DNA of 64,000 nucleotides from contig NZ_CP137555.1 of NCBI RefSeq assembly GCF_033723955.1, forward strand, positions 2,348,001 to 2,412,000, written 5' to 3'. Origin of the DNA: Microbulbifer pacificus. Its GTDB lineage: Bacteria > Pseudomonadota > Gammaproteobacteria > Pseudomonadales > Cellvibrionaceae. The position numbers and the translations under genes were made by a program. The notes beneath the pieces are model-generated. The model was not told where the DNA came from and searched no databases. It saw only the letters and a list, made by a program, of their open reading frames with translations. Position 1 is the first letter of the stretch. Each line of letters begins with the position of its first letter. Shown here piece after piece: positions 53,089-63,395 of the stretch.

Positions 53089-56000
53089 ATGGCCGTAACA
53101 ATAAATGGCTTTCCCGGGACCCCGAGCCAGCTGACATCAGCGGTTCGTAAGGCTCTGTTCACCTCCGCCGCCGTGACCGCAATTTCCGTCGGTGCACCCG
53201 GCTACGCCGCAGCGGCAGAAGTTGCCTGCGCGCCCGGCCAGTACGGCGCGCCCGCAGCGGGCGATACCGTGCAGTGCAGCGGTTCGTTTGACGAAAGCAT
53301 TCACTACGAGGTAGCGGACTACACCGTAGTGGACGGTGAAATCGAAACTGTCGTTCCTGGCGATTTGAAAGTGGTGGTTGCCGAGGGCAGCACGGCAGCG
53401 GGTATTTCCATTTCCTCGGTAACCGCAGCGATTGAAAATACTGCAGCCACCGGTTCCATTGTGATCGAGAACCACGGCGATATCGCCCGTGAAGGCGACG
53501 CCGGTATCGAAGTCCCGGACGGTGTCGAGCGCACCTATTACGACATGGGTATCCGTGTCGGCAGCGCCAACTCCAACGACGGCGGTCACTTCTTCGACAG
53601 CTACATGAAGCTGGATGAAAACGGCGAGGTGATGCGGGACGAAGATGGTAACGCCACTGGTGAACGTATTCTGTTCACCGACGTCGAAGGCAACCCGATC
53701 AAGGTCGGCTTTGATGAAATCAATGATCACCTCGGGGTTGACTCTGACAGCGCCGACTACGACAAGTGGAACAAAAACGGCCCCGAGGACAAGATCACGT
53801 TCCTGGTTGCCGAGGAAGGAACGTTCGACGGCGGCGTGAGTGCGCTGGTCACCGCAGAAACCGAAGCCGGCAGTATTTCCATTTCTAACACCGGGGATAT
53901 CAGTGTTGGCAGCGGTGAGTCTGTTACCTACTACTCCGCGTTCACTGAAAAACACAGCAGCGCCTACGATGAGATCGTGGCAGCTGGCAAGAATCCTTTT
54001 GGCGTCCTTAACAAAGTCGATGTCGACGGCGACGGCGTTGCCGATATCAGTCTGTGGACCGGTGAGGACACCATCTTCGTCGACCCGGCCAACGTGCACG
54101 TGGCCACGGTATTCGCCGGCGGCATCAACGCCAGCAGCACCACAGGCAATATCGCCATTGAGAACGCGGGCACCATCACCGCGGGCAATATTTCCAAGGG
54201 TATCAATGTGTTCACCGAGAGCGGTGACATTGCCATCAGCAACAGCGGTGATATCGCCACTGGCGATGCCTCTTACGGTATCAGTGCAGGCAGCGCGGTG
54301 CAGGCGGTAGATTCCGGCATTTCCTACACCTACAACACCCAGGACAGTGGCACTGCTTACGCGGTTGAGCACACTGCGGGCACCCTGAGCATGTTCCGCG
54401 GTTGGACGGGCCCGAGCTATACCCACTTCTATCGCGAGTACACCGTTAATTCGAAAATCGTCGACTCCAATGACAGCGTCATCGAGATCGGCAACAGCGG
54501 TAGCATCTCTGTGGGTACGGCCGGTGTCGCCATCCATGCGAAAAACCCTTCCGGTGCCGGCATTACCATCGTCAACTCCGGTGATATCGAAGTCGCTGAT
54601 GGTATTGGCGGTGCTGGTATCTACGCTTCCACCTCCGCAGGCCTGAGTGCCACCAAGGAAAAGGTAGAAGTTGCCAGCTGTAACCCGTTCTTTGGTTGCC
54701 CTGCCAAGCCCTACTTCACCGTGGAAGAGGGAGAAGCCAACGAGCTGAATGTGGCCTACGGCCTGAGCGATCGCGAAGACAACATATATAGCCACAATGC
54801 CAACGGTGAGTACTACACCTACGACAAGCCCATTCTGAATATTATCGGGCGTCCGACCGGTTACTACACCGAAGGAGTCACCAAGCACTATTCAGAAGTA
54901 GTGCAGTGGGAAGCCACCGGCTACTTCGACGACCGCGGTGATATTGCTATTGCCAATACCGGCACCATCGACCTGTCCGGTACCTACCGCGCTTCCGGTA
55001 TTACTGCCGTAGGCCACGGTGCCAAGACCATCCTCAACACCGGCGATATCGAAGCTGGCGCGCTGGGTACGGGCATTGCCACCCGCGGTGTCGGCGAGAC
55101 CGTGATCGACAACCAGGGCAACATTTATCTGAATGGCGCAGGCAGTGCGGCGGTTCAGGTGACTGCTTCTCCGTTCGATATGGACAGTGTTGAGCAGTCC
55201 GGCGCCGGCATCGACGAAGCCACCGCGGAAGCGTTTGGCGGCTTTGAAAATGGCGATGTGATTATTGTGAACTCCGGTTCCATTGGCGGTGCCGACACCA
55301 GCCACCTGACCACTTACAACGAGAACGGTGCGCTGGAAGCCTCTGCCGTCACCAGTTTTGGTATCAACGTTTCTGCGCTGGGCTCAAACCGCGTTGGCAG
55401 CGCCAACAAGTGGACCCAGTACGGCCAGGCGACCGTGGACAAGGTCAACGCCGCCAATTACGCCCGTGCCCAGGCGGATATGGAGTCCTACCTGGCCGGC
55501 GAAATCGCCATCGATGAGGTGTACGAGTACACCAAGATCGAGATCGACGAAAGCATCGAGCAGACTACCACCAGTATCCTGAATACCGGTGATATCAGCC
55601 TGTCTGACATGGCTCGCGGTATCAATGTCTCGGCGAAATACGGCGACGTGGTGATTGAAAACCAGGGTACCGTTTCCGTCGGCAACGGCGTGCACGGCCG
55701 CGCACCGGAAACCTACGGTGCGGTCACAATCAAGTCCACCGCGATCAACGTCAGCAACTTCGGTATCGAGGGCCTGGCGAACCATTACGTGGTCAACAGC
55801 GGTGATGTGTTCGCCGGTGATGTCTCGAATGGTATCCGCTCCGAAAGCTGGCACGGCTCCAGCTCCGTCTTCAACGAAGGCAATATCACCGTTGGCAGCG
55901 GCCACCTGCTGGAGGCCACTGAAAGCAATGGCGCCCACGGTGCCGTCGCCAATGGCATTTCCTCTGTGGTTGCCGGCGGCAATGATGCCTACGCACTGGC

Positions 56001-58386
56001 CCACAACAGCGGCAATGTGACCACCGGTGATCGCGCCTTTGGCGTGGTGTCTTCCAACGTCTTCACCACTGGTGCCTTCCTGAGTGAAGAATTCGCGCAC
56101 AACTACACTGCGGCGGCCATCAACACCGGCGTGATCAGCACCGGCGACTACTCCACCGGTATGGGTGTGAACGGTTATATGTCGCTGGGCTACAACAGCG
56201 GCAGCATCAGCATCGGCAACGGCCCGATGCAAAACCTGGGTGATGTCGAGATCGCTGCGGGCATGCGCACCCTCACCGATAACGGCCTGACCGCGACCCT
56301 GCTGAACACCGGCGACATTAGCGGTGGCAACGAAACGGCGGGTATGTTCGCGGAAGCGTTCTTCGCGCGCAGTGTGCAGTCCGATACCGGTAGCGTGATG
56401 GTGGGTGACGATTCTGCAGGCCTGGTGGCCCGTGGTCAGACCCAGGGTATCGTGCAGAACTACGGCATGGTGGTAACCGGTGACCGTTCTACCGGTATCC
56501 AGGCCATGGGTACCAACTTCAACTACGGCGCCAACTACGCCACCGCGACCAACGCCGGTACGGTGAAAGTGGGTGATGAGTCCGTGGGCATGCAGGCCTT
56601 CGGTACCCTGGCCCAGGTAATCAACACCGGTTCCGTTTCCGTTGGCCACGACTCCGTGGGTGTACTGCTGTCTTCCGCGACCATTAATGCGATCGACGCA
56701 GAAACCGGTGAAGAATTCCTGCGTGCAGGTACTGTACTGAACCAGGGTTCCATCCTTGCCAGCGGCGAAGGCAGCCTTGCAATCCAGTCCACCGAAGACT
56801 TCGCGGCAACTATCGTCAACCGCGGCCTGATCGAAGGCTCTGTGGTGATGGGAGGCGGTGATGACTTCTTCTACAACGGCGTGCGCACCGATTCCGAAGG
56901 CTACCTGGTGGGCGCGGGCGTTATCCGCCTGAACAATGACTTCATCGACATGGGCGAAGGTAACAACACCTTCCGCAACGTGTTCGGCGATATCGTGTTC
57001 TCCGGCGACAGCAGCATCGACCTGGGTGCCGAAGGCGAGATGCAGAACTACTCGTCCAACGGCAGCTACGTGACCATCTCCAGCATGGACGGCAAGGCCG
57101 GTGACACGCTGACCATCAAGGGCAATGTGCTGTTCAACACCGTGCAGGGCAACAACGGCCTGTTCCTGGTAGACGTCAGCTCCAAAGGCAACGACAGCAT
57201 CGTTATCAACGGCGACCTGACCGCCAGCGAGACCATCGATGAAGCGGGCAACACCGTCGATTCCGACCTGCGTGTTGCCATCGCGATCAACGATCAGGGC
57301 AAGGGCGCACTGACCTCCGGCAGTATCCTCACCGTCAATGGCGACCAGGATCTGGATTCCGTACAGCTGAGCGCGGTTGGCGGCGCCTTCGCCGACACCA
57401 TCCTGAGCGCCGAGCTGAACCAGGACGACAATGGCAACTGGGTTGTGGATTACACCGCTGGCCTGTCCCAGCTGGGTACCGCGGCGAGCTCCGTGTCCCA
57501 CCTGGCGGAAAGCTTCTGGCTGCGTTCCGCGTCCCACTTCTTCGACGGCGAGCGCGCGGCGAATGCCAGCGAGACCGGTCGCGTTGAAGGTCTGCACGCC
57601 TGGTCCGGTTTCTTCCGCGCCAACAGCGATATGCAGAGCCAGGGCGACCTCGACGCACAGGACCTGAGCTTCACCCAGCAGCTGGGCGGCCAGTTCGCCG
57701 GTGCCACCTACTCCACCAAACTGGGCGACAGCTGGCTTTCCGTAAGCCCGTTCGTGGGTCTGGGTAGCGCGGACAGCGACCAGTTCGATCAGCAGTCCTC
57801 CGCGCTGCTTGATACCGAAACCTACGCCATTGCAGGTAGTTGGGGCATGGGTGACTTCTACGCCAATGCCATGTACCAGAACGTGGAATTTGACGCGAAC
57901 ATCATCTCCGTCAATTCCCGCGCGGCGACTTCCGGTAAGGCACACGGTTTCAGCCTGGAAGCGGGCTGGAACTACCTGTCCGAGTCCGGTATCGCGATGA
58001 CTCCGTTTGCCCAGTGGGACGACGTGAAGACCGAGATTGATGGATTCACTTCCTCTGACGGCAACTTCAACTACGCCTACGACCTCGGCAACAGCAAGCG
58101 CGCACGTGCCGGTGTGAGCCTGCGCAAGTCCTTCTCCATGAGTGAAGGCTTCGCCATGCCCTACATCACATTCAGCGCGACGGACGTGATCACTGCCAAC
58201 AACCACGACCTGTATTCCAACGGTGTGCGTTTCGGCAGCGATGTGTCCGGCAATGGTATGAGCGTCGACTTCGGTGTGGATGGCAAATACAAGCTGTGGA
58301 CTGTTAAGAGCGGCCTTGGCCTGTTCAGCGGCGACACGGACAAGAATGGTCTGAGCGGCCACCTGTCCATCTCCCGCAGCCTGTAA
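53089..58386 (+). CDS. Large repeat-containing autotransporter (type Va)
   Basis: The 1765-residue protein has a long signal peptide (hydrophobic KALFTSAAVTAISVGAPGYAAAA, cleavage near residue 44), then a passenger of about 1400 residues. The passenger carries at least 20 degenerate repeats of pattern N-x-G-x-I/V-x-x-G-D-x-S-x-G-I (for example NSGDIATGDASYGISAG and NYGMVVTGDRSTGIQAMG), consistent with a beta-helix. Cysteine pairs lie near the N-terminus and around residues 527-532. A linker helix (about 1463-1497) leads to the C-terminal beta-barrel (about 1498-1765: GLHAWSGFFRANSD, GFSLEAGWNYLSESG, RARAGVSLRKSF). The last residue is Leu, not the usual Phe. The passenger's target is unknown; adhesion or surface binding is likely. 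Confidence 0.93.
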   Translation: MAVTINGFPGTPSQLTSAVRKALFTSAAVTAISVGAPGYAAAAEVACAPGQYGAPAAGDTVQCSGSFDESIHYEVADYTVVDGEIETVVPGDLKVVVAEGSTAAGISISSVTAAIENTAATGSIVIENHGDIAREGDAGIEVPDGVERTYYDMGIRVGSANSNDGGHFFDSYMKLDENGEVMRDEDGNATGERILFTDVEGNPIKVGFDEINDHLGVDSDSADYDKWNKNGPEDKITFLVAEEGTFDGGVSALVTAETEAGSISISNTGDISVGSGESVTYYSAFTEKHSSAYDEIVAAGKNPFGVLNKVDVDGDGVADISLWTGEDTIFVDPANVHVATVFAGGINASSTTGNIAIENAGTITAGNISKGINVFTESGDIAISNSGDIATGDASYGISAGSAVQAVDSGISYTYNTQDSGTAYAVEHTAGTLSMFRGWTGPSYTHFYREYTVNSKIVDSNDSVIEIGNSGSISVGTAGVAIHAKNPSGAGITIVNSGDIEVADGIGGAGIYASTSAGLSATKEKVEVASCNPFFGCPAKPYFTVEEGEANELNVAYGLSDREDNIYSHNANGEYYTYDKPILNIIGRPTGYYTEGVTKHYSEVVQWEATGYFDDRGDIAIANTGTIDLSGTYRASGITAVGHGAKTILNTGDIEAGALGTGIATRGVGETVIDNQGNIYLNGAGSAAVQVTASPFDMDSVEQSGAGIDEATAEAFGGFENGDVIIVNSGSIGGADTSHLTTYNENGALEASAVTSFGINVSALGSNRVGSANKWTQYGQATVDKVNAANYARAQADMESYLAGEIAIDEVYEYTKIEIDESIEQTTTSILNTGDISLSDMARGINVSAKYGDVVIENQGTVSVGNGVHGRAPETYGAVTIKSTAINVSNFGIEGLANHYVVNSGDVFAGDVSNGIRSESWHGSSSVFNEGNITVGSGHLLEATESNGAHGAVANGISSVVAGGNDAYALAHNSGNVTTGDRAFGVVSSNVFTTGAFLSEEFAHNYTAAAINTGVISTGDYSTGMGVNGYMSLGYNSGSISIGNGPMQNLGDVEIAAGMRTLTDNGLTATLLNTGDISGGNETAGMFAEAFFARSVQSDTGSVMVGDDSAGLVARGQTQGIVQNYGMVVTGDRSTGIQAMGTNFNYGANYATATNAGTVKVGDESVGMQAFGTLAQVINTGSVSVGHDSVGVLLSSATINAIDAETGEEFLRAGTVLNQGSILASGEGSLAIQSTEDFAATIVNRGLIEGSVVMGGGDDFFYNGVRTDSEGYLVGAGVIRLNNDFIDMGEGNNTFRNVFGDIVFSGDSSIDLGAEGEMQNYSSNGSYVTISSMDGKAGDTLTIKGNVLFNTVQGNNGLFLVDVSSKGNDSIVINGDLTASETIDEAGNTVDSDLRVAIAINDQGKGALTSGSILTVNGDQDLDSVQLSAVGGAFADTILSAELNQDDNGNWVVDYTAGLSQLGTAASSVSHLAESFWLRSASHFFDGERAANASETGRVEGLHAWSGFFRANSDMQSQGDLDAQDLSFTQQLGGQFAGATYSTKLGDSWLSVSPFVGLGSADSDQFDQQSSALLDTETYAIAGSWGMGDFYANAMYQNVEFDANIISVNSRAATSGKAHGFSLEAGWNYLSESGIAMTPFAQWDDVKTEIDGFTSSDGNFNYAYDLGNSKRARAGVSLRKSFSMSEGFAMPYITFSATDVITANNHDLYSNGVRFGSDVSGNGMSVDFGVDGKYKLWTVKSGLGLFSGDTDKNGLSGHLSISRSL

Positions 58387-58409
58387 TTCACAGCCTGTCA
58401 TCGCCAAAA

Positions 58410-58428
58410 GGGGGCGCCCGGCGCCCCC
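58410..58428 (+). terminator. GC-rich hairpin after the autotransporter
   Basis: GGGGGCGC and GCGCCCCC form a perfect 8-bp stem with a 3-nt loop between the autotransporter and the TonB-dependent receptor. There is no T tract on the plus strand, so it may tune expression between the two genes more than stop it. Confidence 0.45.
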
Positions 58429-58481
58429 GGTTATCGATTTAATAAAAATTTCAGATGGGCGTGTGCCCACGGGATTTGACT

Positions 58482-61256
58482 ATGTTTGCAAAAAATAAAC
58501 TCTCGCTTTGCGTAGCACTGTTGCTGGGTGCTTCTGCTTCCATGCCGCTGTATGCGCAGGAAGCTGCTGAAGAAAAGGCTGCAGAAAGCAGCGAACAGCA
58601 ATCCAAAGACAAAAAGAAAGCCACCGATGGCCTGGTAGCCCGTCAGGCGGAAGCCATCGAAACCGTAGTGGTGACCGGCTCCCTGATTCCGCGCAATACC
58701 TTTGACGGTCCGGATCCAATGACCGTTATCGGCGAGGAAGACATGAAGGCGCGCGGTCTGAACACCGTTGCCGACGTGATCGACTCCCTGGCTTCCAACA
58801 CCGGTTATCGCGAAGGCGAAGCGGGCAACCTGCTGTCCGGTTTCACCGTCGGCGCGTCCGAGGCGAACCTGCGTGGCATGGGCTCTGGTCGTACCCTGGT
58901 ACTGATCAACGGCCGTCGTATTGCCGACTACCCACTGCCCTTCGGCGGCGAGCAGAACGGCGCTGACCTGGGCACCATCCCCGGTGCTGCCATGTCCCGC
59001 GTTGAAGTGCTGAACGGCAGTGCCTCTGCCATTTACGGTTCCGACGCCGTTGGTGGTGTGATCAACGTCATCACCAAGCGCGATATGGAACAGACCGCGG
59101 TGACAGGTGAAGTAGGCGTTTATGAAGACGGTTACGGCTTCACCAGAAATACCTCCTTCATTACCGGCAAGGTGTTTGATAAAGGCTCTGTAACCTTCAG
59201 CCTGGAGCAGCGCACTGTCGATCCGGTATATGCCGACGAAGTCGATTTCCTCGATGATCGCAAATTTGTTACTACCGGCATTGGCGCGAGCATTAGTGAG
59301 TTGAATGCGGACAATACTGTCACCACCAACGCGATTTCTCCGCTGGGCTACAGCTGTGAAGACAGCGGCATGATCACCACCGAAACCTACGGTGAAGACG
59401 GTGCGAGCATGTGTAACTTCGATGCCTCCAGAGGTATCGCCATGCAGCAGGAATTCGACCGCACCTCGACCTTCGTCGATGGTCGCTATCAGTTCACTGA
59501 CAGCATCCGTGGTTTCGCCACCTTCCTCGGCTCCAAGCAGGACGTAGCCAGCTCCGTGCCGGCATCCAGCTGGAGCGGCCGCTTTATCAGCAGCGACGGC
59601 ACCCAGTTTGTGGACGTCCGCCGTTCCTTTGCCATGGACCTGGGTTACACCACTTCTACTTACGATCAGGAAATGTGGACCCTGATGCTGGGTCTGGAAG
59701 GTGAAGTCGAGATCGGTGACACCACCTGGAACTGGGACGTGGGTTACTCCAAGGCCCGCTACGACATGGTGCAGAAGTACGGCGCGATTCGCGAGGAAGC
59801 GCTGGCATCCTGGTTTACCGAAGGTGCCCAGAACGTACGGCAGGTTGCCAACGACATTTACGTGGTTAACAGCAGCTTCTTTGACAATCAGCTAGTGGAC
59901 AACATTTTCCGCGACGCGTCTGTGGATCGCGACGAGCTGATGGGCCAGGCGACAACTTACGCCAGTTCCAGCGCCGACAGCATCACCATCAAAGCGGTGG
60001 GTGAGCTGAGCGATTTCGGTTTCCTGTACAACCCGGTAACCGTCGCCGTGGTCGGTGATTGGGCTACCCAGTCCAGCGGTATCAACCCGGATGAGCGCTC
60101 CCTGAACCTGGACGGCAACGGCTGGCTGAACGTGGGTGCCATCGAAGCCGGTGGCAGCCGCGATCGAATGGCCATCGGTGCCGAGTTCCTTATTCCGGTT
60201 GTGGAAGATCTCGAACTGACCTTCGCCACCCGTATGGACCGCTACGACGACTCCACTGCGATCGGCGGCCGCGGCACTTCTTCTGTGAAGTTCCTGTACC
60301 AGCCGTTCGACATGCTGAAACTGCGCGGTAGCGCTTCGGAAACTTTCCGCGCACCGGACATGTTCAACATTTACGGTGAATCCACTGGCTACCAGTACAT
60401 TGCCGACTTCGTAGCAAACAACTGTTACGACGGTGAAAACGCAGACAACTGCTCCGTGTACAACGTACTGTCCACCCGTCGCGGTAGCGAGGACCTGGAA
60501 GAAGAGAAGGGTAGAGATTACGGCCTCGGCTTTGTGCTCACCCCGACCAACGACATCAGCCTGGCCGTTGACTGGTACAACGTGCGTCTGGAAGACCTCG
60601 TGGTTACCGAGAGTGCCACTGGCCTGATGCGTTCCGAGTGGCAGTGTGAAACCGGTGTATTCGACAGCGCCAGCCAGTTCTGTGCCGACGTCTACAGCCG
60701 CGTGAAACGCAACGCTTCCGGCTATGTTGACCAGATCATCATCGAGCCGCAGAACCACGAGTACACCGAACTCGAAGGTGTCGACGTGACCCTTGCCGGT
60801 AAATTCGACTCCGCTAAGTACGGTAACTTCGGTGCACAGTTCAAGTACGTCAATATCCTGTCTTACGAGTGGCTGCAATTCGAAGGCGATGAGCCGGTTG
60901 AAATGCGCAACGGTCTGCGTGGCCAGTCCACCCCGGCGAACAACAGCAACCTGACCCTGACCTGGAGCAACCCGCTGGCGGGCTTCCGCTCCGTAGGTGC
61001 GTCGCTGTTTATCCAGCGCCAGGGCAGTGTGAAAAACTATGCTGGTTCCGAGCGCATGGATCCGTACTACACCGCCAACCTGTCTGCGAACTACACCGCG
61101 AGTGCACGTCTGAACCTGGGCCTGACCGTCAGAAACCTGACCAATGAAATGCCCCAGGACGACTACACCAACCAGTGGCCCTACTACTGGTCTTACCTGC
61201 AGCAGCCCTTTGGCCGTAGCCTCAACCTTTCTTTCAGCTACTTCCTGAGTAACTGA
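58482..61256 (+). CDS. TonB-dependent outer-membrane receptor
   Basis: ATG 58482 gives 924 residues with a signal peptide (MFAKNKLSLCVALLLGASAS, cleavage near YAQ). After a charged linker a TonB-box-like ETVVVTGS (about 61-68) precedes the plug domain (PDPMTVIGEEDMKARGLNTVADVIDSL, LRGMGSGRTLVLINGRR, SASAIYGSDAVGGVINVITKR), and a 22-stranded barrel follows with terminal LNLSFSYFLSN. The plug form matches receptors often paired with peptidases in xanthomonad and cellvibrionales genomes. The ligand is inferred to be a peptide from the next gene. Confidence 0.95.
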   Translation: MFAKNKLSLCVALLLGASASMPLYAQEAAEEKAAESSEQQSKDKKKATDGLVARQAEAIETVVVTGSLIPRNTFDGPDPMTVIGEEDMKARGLNTVADVIDSLASNTGYREGEAGNLLSGFTVGASEANLRGMGSGRTLVLINGRRIADYPLPFGGEQNGADLGTIPGAAMSRVEVLNGSASAIYGSDAVGGVINVITKRDMEQTAVTGEVGVYEDGYGFTRNTSFITGKVFDKGSVTFSLEQRTVDPVYADEVDFLDDRKFVTTGIGASISELNADNTVTTNAISPLGYSCEDSGMITTETYGEDGASMCNFDASRGIAMQQEFDRTSTFVDGRYQFTDSIRGFATFLGSKQDVASSVPASSWSGRFISSDGTQFVDVRRSFAMDLGYTTSTYDQEMWTLMLGLEGEVEIGDTTWNWDVGYSKARYDMVQKYGAIREEALASWFTEGAQNVRQVANDIYVVNSSFFDNQLVDNIFRDASVDRDELMGQATTYASSSADSITIKAVGELSDFGFLYNPVTVAVVGDWATQSSGINPDERSLNLDGNGWLNVGAIEAGGSRDRMAIGAEFLIPVVEDLELTFATRMDRYDDSTAIGGRGTSSVKFLYQPFDMLKLRGSASETFRAPDMFNIYGESTGYQYIADFVANNCYDGENADNCSVYNVLSTRRGSEDLEEEKGRDYGLGFVLTPTNDISLAVDWYNVRLEDLVVTESATGLMRSEWQCETGVFDSASQFCADVYSRVKRNASGYVDQIIIEPQNHEYTELEGVDVTLAGKFDSAKYGNFGAQFKYVNILSYEWLQFEGDEPVEMRNGLRGQSTPANNSNLTLTWSNPLAGFRSVGASLFIQRQGSVKNYAGSERMDPYYTANLSANYTASARLNLGLTVRNLTNEMPQDDYTNQWPYYWSYLQQPFGRSLNLSFSYFLSN

Positions 61257-61275
61257 TTAATCCTGTAGATGTGTC

Positions 61276-61311
61276 GGCCGGTGTTTGATGATTTTTTGTC
61301 AGACACCGGCC
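61276..61311 (+). other. Intercistronic stem-loop before the S9 peptidase
   Basis: GGCCGGTGT and ACACCGGCC (61276-61284 with 61303-61311) form a perfect 9-bp stem whose 18-nt loop contains six T. It ends just before AGGAG and the next ATG, so it could set differential expression of the peptidase relative to the receptor. Confidence 0.6.
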
Positions 61312-61325
61312 ACAGGAGTTAAGCA

Positions 61326-63395
61326 ATGAAAATTTTATCAATGCTGAGCGTCGCGGTGGTTACCGGTGCGGTCGCAGCGATGAGCATTCTGCCGGCGCCG
61401 GCAGAGGCGAAAGAACAAGTGCACAAGCCGTTTGCCAGTCTCGGCGAAATGCCCATTCCGTTTGAAGACCTGTTCCGCCCGGCGGCGTACAACAACATCC
61501 GTATCTCTCCGGATGGCAAATACTTTGCCGCAGGTCGCACCCGTGAAGACGGCATGACCGATGGCGTGATCATCGATCGCCGCACCATGGAAGTGAAGTC
61601 CACGCTCGAAATGGCCGGTGACGTGGGTGTCAGCCAGATCCAGTGGGCCAACAAAGAGCGCGTACTGTTCAGCTTCACCATGAAGTCCGCGGTCGCTGAA
61701 GATGCGAGCACCTCGCAGATTGCGGCAATGAATATTGACGGTTCCCGCAAGGAAATCATTTATACCGGTACCAGCGATTACGGCGGCGGTGAAGGTGCGG
61801 TGCTGGCCGGCAAGATCGATGACAAGCATTACCGCATCGAGGTGTACCCGTCTGGTAGCGCCCTGAACTTCCCGCTGAAGTATATCTACAAGCTGAACAT
61901 CTATACCCGCAAGACCACCCTTATCGCGCGTTCCCCGATTCGTATGGGACGTCCGATCAGCAACAAAGACGGTGAGATCACTCACTGGGTAGGCAAACTG
62001 CCCGACGACTTTGATGCGACCGTAGTGGCCACCAAAAATGCCGCTGGTGAATGGGACGAAACCGTATTCCAGAATAAGGATGGCGTGTTTGAGCCCATGG
62101 GTTGGACCAAGGAAAAAGACTGGATGTGGTACACCGACACCGTCGATGCGCCCACCAAAGGTCTGTACCGCTACAACGTGAAAACCGGTGAGAAGAAGCT
62201 GGTTTACCGTCACCCGAAGGTGGATTACGACCGCATCTTCAACGATGACGACGGCAACCCCTGGGGTGCCCTGGTCAACTACGACTATCCGACCGTGGTC
62301 TATATCGACGAAGACAACCACTACGCCAAGACTCACAAGCGCCTGCAGGGAACCTTCCCCAACAAGCACATCCAGATCCTCAACCGTACCAGTGACGGCA
62401 ATGAGTGGGTGGTGCATGTGGGCGACGATCGTCACCCGGGTAGCTACTACGTTTACAACCAGTTCGACGGCGCGCTGAAGTTCCTCGCCAACCAGGCGGA
62501 GTGGATCGACCCGGCCAAGGTACCAACGACCCACCCGGTGCGTTTTACCGCGCGCGATGGTCTGGAAATCAACGGTTACCTGACTCTGCCAATCAACAAA
62601 GAAGCGAAGAACCTGCCGCTGATCATCCTGCCGCACGGCGGCCCGCACGGCCCGCGTGACTACTGGGGTTACAACAAGGAGCGCATCATCTTTGCCAACG
62701 CCGGTTACGCCGTGATGCACGTGAACTACCGCGGTTCCGGTGGTTACGGTCGCGAGTTCCTGTTCGATTGGTACGGACACTGGGGCATGGAAATGCAGGA
62801 CGACCTGACCGATGCAACCAACTGGGCGATCAACGCCGGTATTGCCGACACGGACCGCATCTGTATCTACGGTGCTTCCTATGGCGGCTATGCGGCCATG
62901 CAGGGCGTAACCAAAGAGCCGGACCTGTACCAGTGCGGTATCGGCTACGTCGGCGTGTACGACATGGCGATCTTCAGCACCCACGGTGATATCCGCCTGC
63001 GCAAAGCCGGCCGCAAGTACCTGGCTGCTGCCACCGGTACCGATCCGGAAGTACACCGTCAGCGCTCTCCGTCCCGTAATGCCGAGCGCATTACCGCACC
63101 GGTATTCTTGGTACAGGGCGCCCGCGACGTACGTGTGCCCATCGAGCACTACTGGGCCATGCGCGATGCGCTGGTGAAGCAGAACCACCCGCTGGAAACT
63201 TTGGTAGCCCCGCGCGCTTTTCACGGTGCCCGTGAAAAAACCAGCCAGCTGGAAATCTACTGCCGCATGATCAACTTCTTTGATCGCCACATCGGGGACG
63301 GCAAGCCTACAGATGCACCGGCCAACGACTGTGTGCCGGAAGACGGCCCGGGGCTACTGGAGTACCACTACTACGAGGAGGCCAAGCGTGGTTAA
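61326..63395 (+). CDS. Secreted S9 family peptidase (acylaminoacyl/dipeptidyl peptidase type)
   Basis: The 689-residue protein has a signal peptide (cleavage near AEA/KE), a propeller-type N-terminal domain (PAAYNNIRISPDGKYFAAGR) and a C-terminal alpha/beta hydrolase with LPHGGPHGPRD, YGASYGGYAAMQG (Ser518), GARDVRVP (Asp601) and RAFHGAR (His633). The S9B/S9C layout fits removal of dipeptides or acyl-amino acids from short peptides in the periplasm. It lies directly after the receptor and overlaps the next gene by 8 bp. AGGAG is 7-8 nt upstream. Confidence 0.93.
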   Translation: MKILSMLSVAVVTGAVAAMSILPAPAEAKEQVHKPFASLGEMPIPFEDLFRPAAYNNIRISPDGKYFAAGRTREDGMTDGVIIDRRTMEVKSTLEMAGDVGVSQIQWANKERVLFSFTMKSAVAEDASTSQIAAMNIDGSRKEIIYTGTSDYGGGEGAVLAGKIDDKHYRIEVYPSGSALNFPLKYIYKLNIYTRKTTLIARSPIRMGRPISNKDGEITHWVGKLPDDFDATVVATKNAAGEWDETVFQNKDGVFEPMGWTKEKDWMWYTDTVDAPTKGLYRYNVKTGEKKLVYRHPKVDYDRIFNDDDGNPWGALVNYDYPTVVYIDEDNHYAKTHKRLQGTFPNKHIQILNRTSDGNEWVVHVGDDRHPGSYYVYNQFDGALKFLANQAEWIDPAKVPTTHPVRFTARDGLEINGYLTLPINKEAKNLPLIILPHGGPHGPRDYWGYNKERIIFANAGYAVMHVNYRGSGGYGREFLFDWYGHWGMEMQDDLTDATNWAINAGIADTDRICIYGASYGGYAAMQGVTKEPDLYQCGIGYVGVYDMAIFSTHGDIRLRKAGRKYLAAATGTDPEVHRQRSPSRNAERITAPVFLVQGARDVRVPIEHYWAMRDALVKQNHPLETLVAPRAFHGAREKTSQLEIYCRMINFFDRHIGDGKPTDAPANDCVPEDGPGLLEYHYYEEAKRG

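Noticed and set aside
55384-58470. 1028-codon open frame on the minus strand across the autotransporter
   Set aside because: It mirrors the Gly/Asp/Asn-rich passenger in antisense, shows no domain of its own and lacks a credible start.
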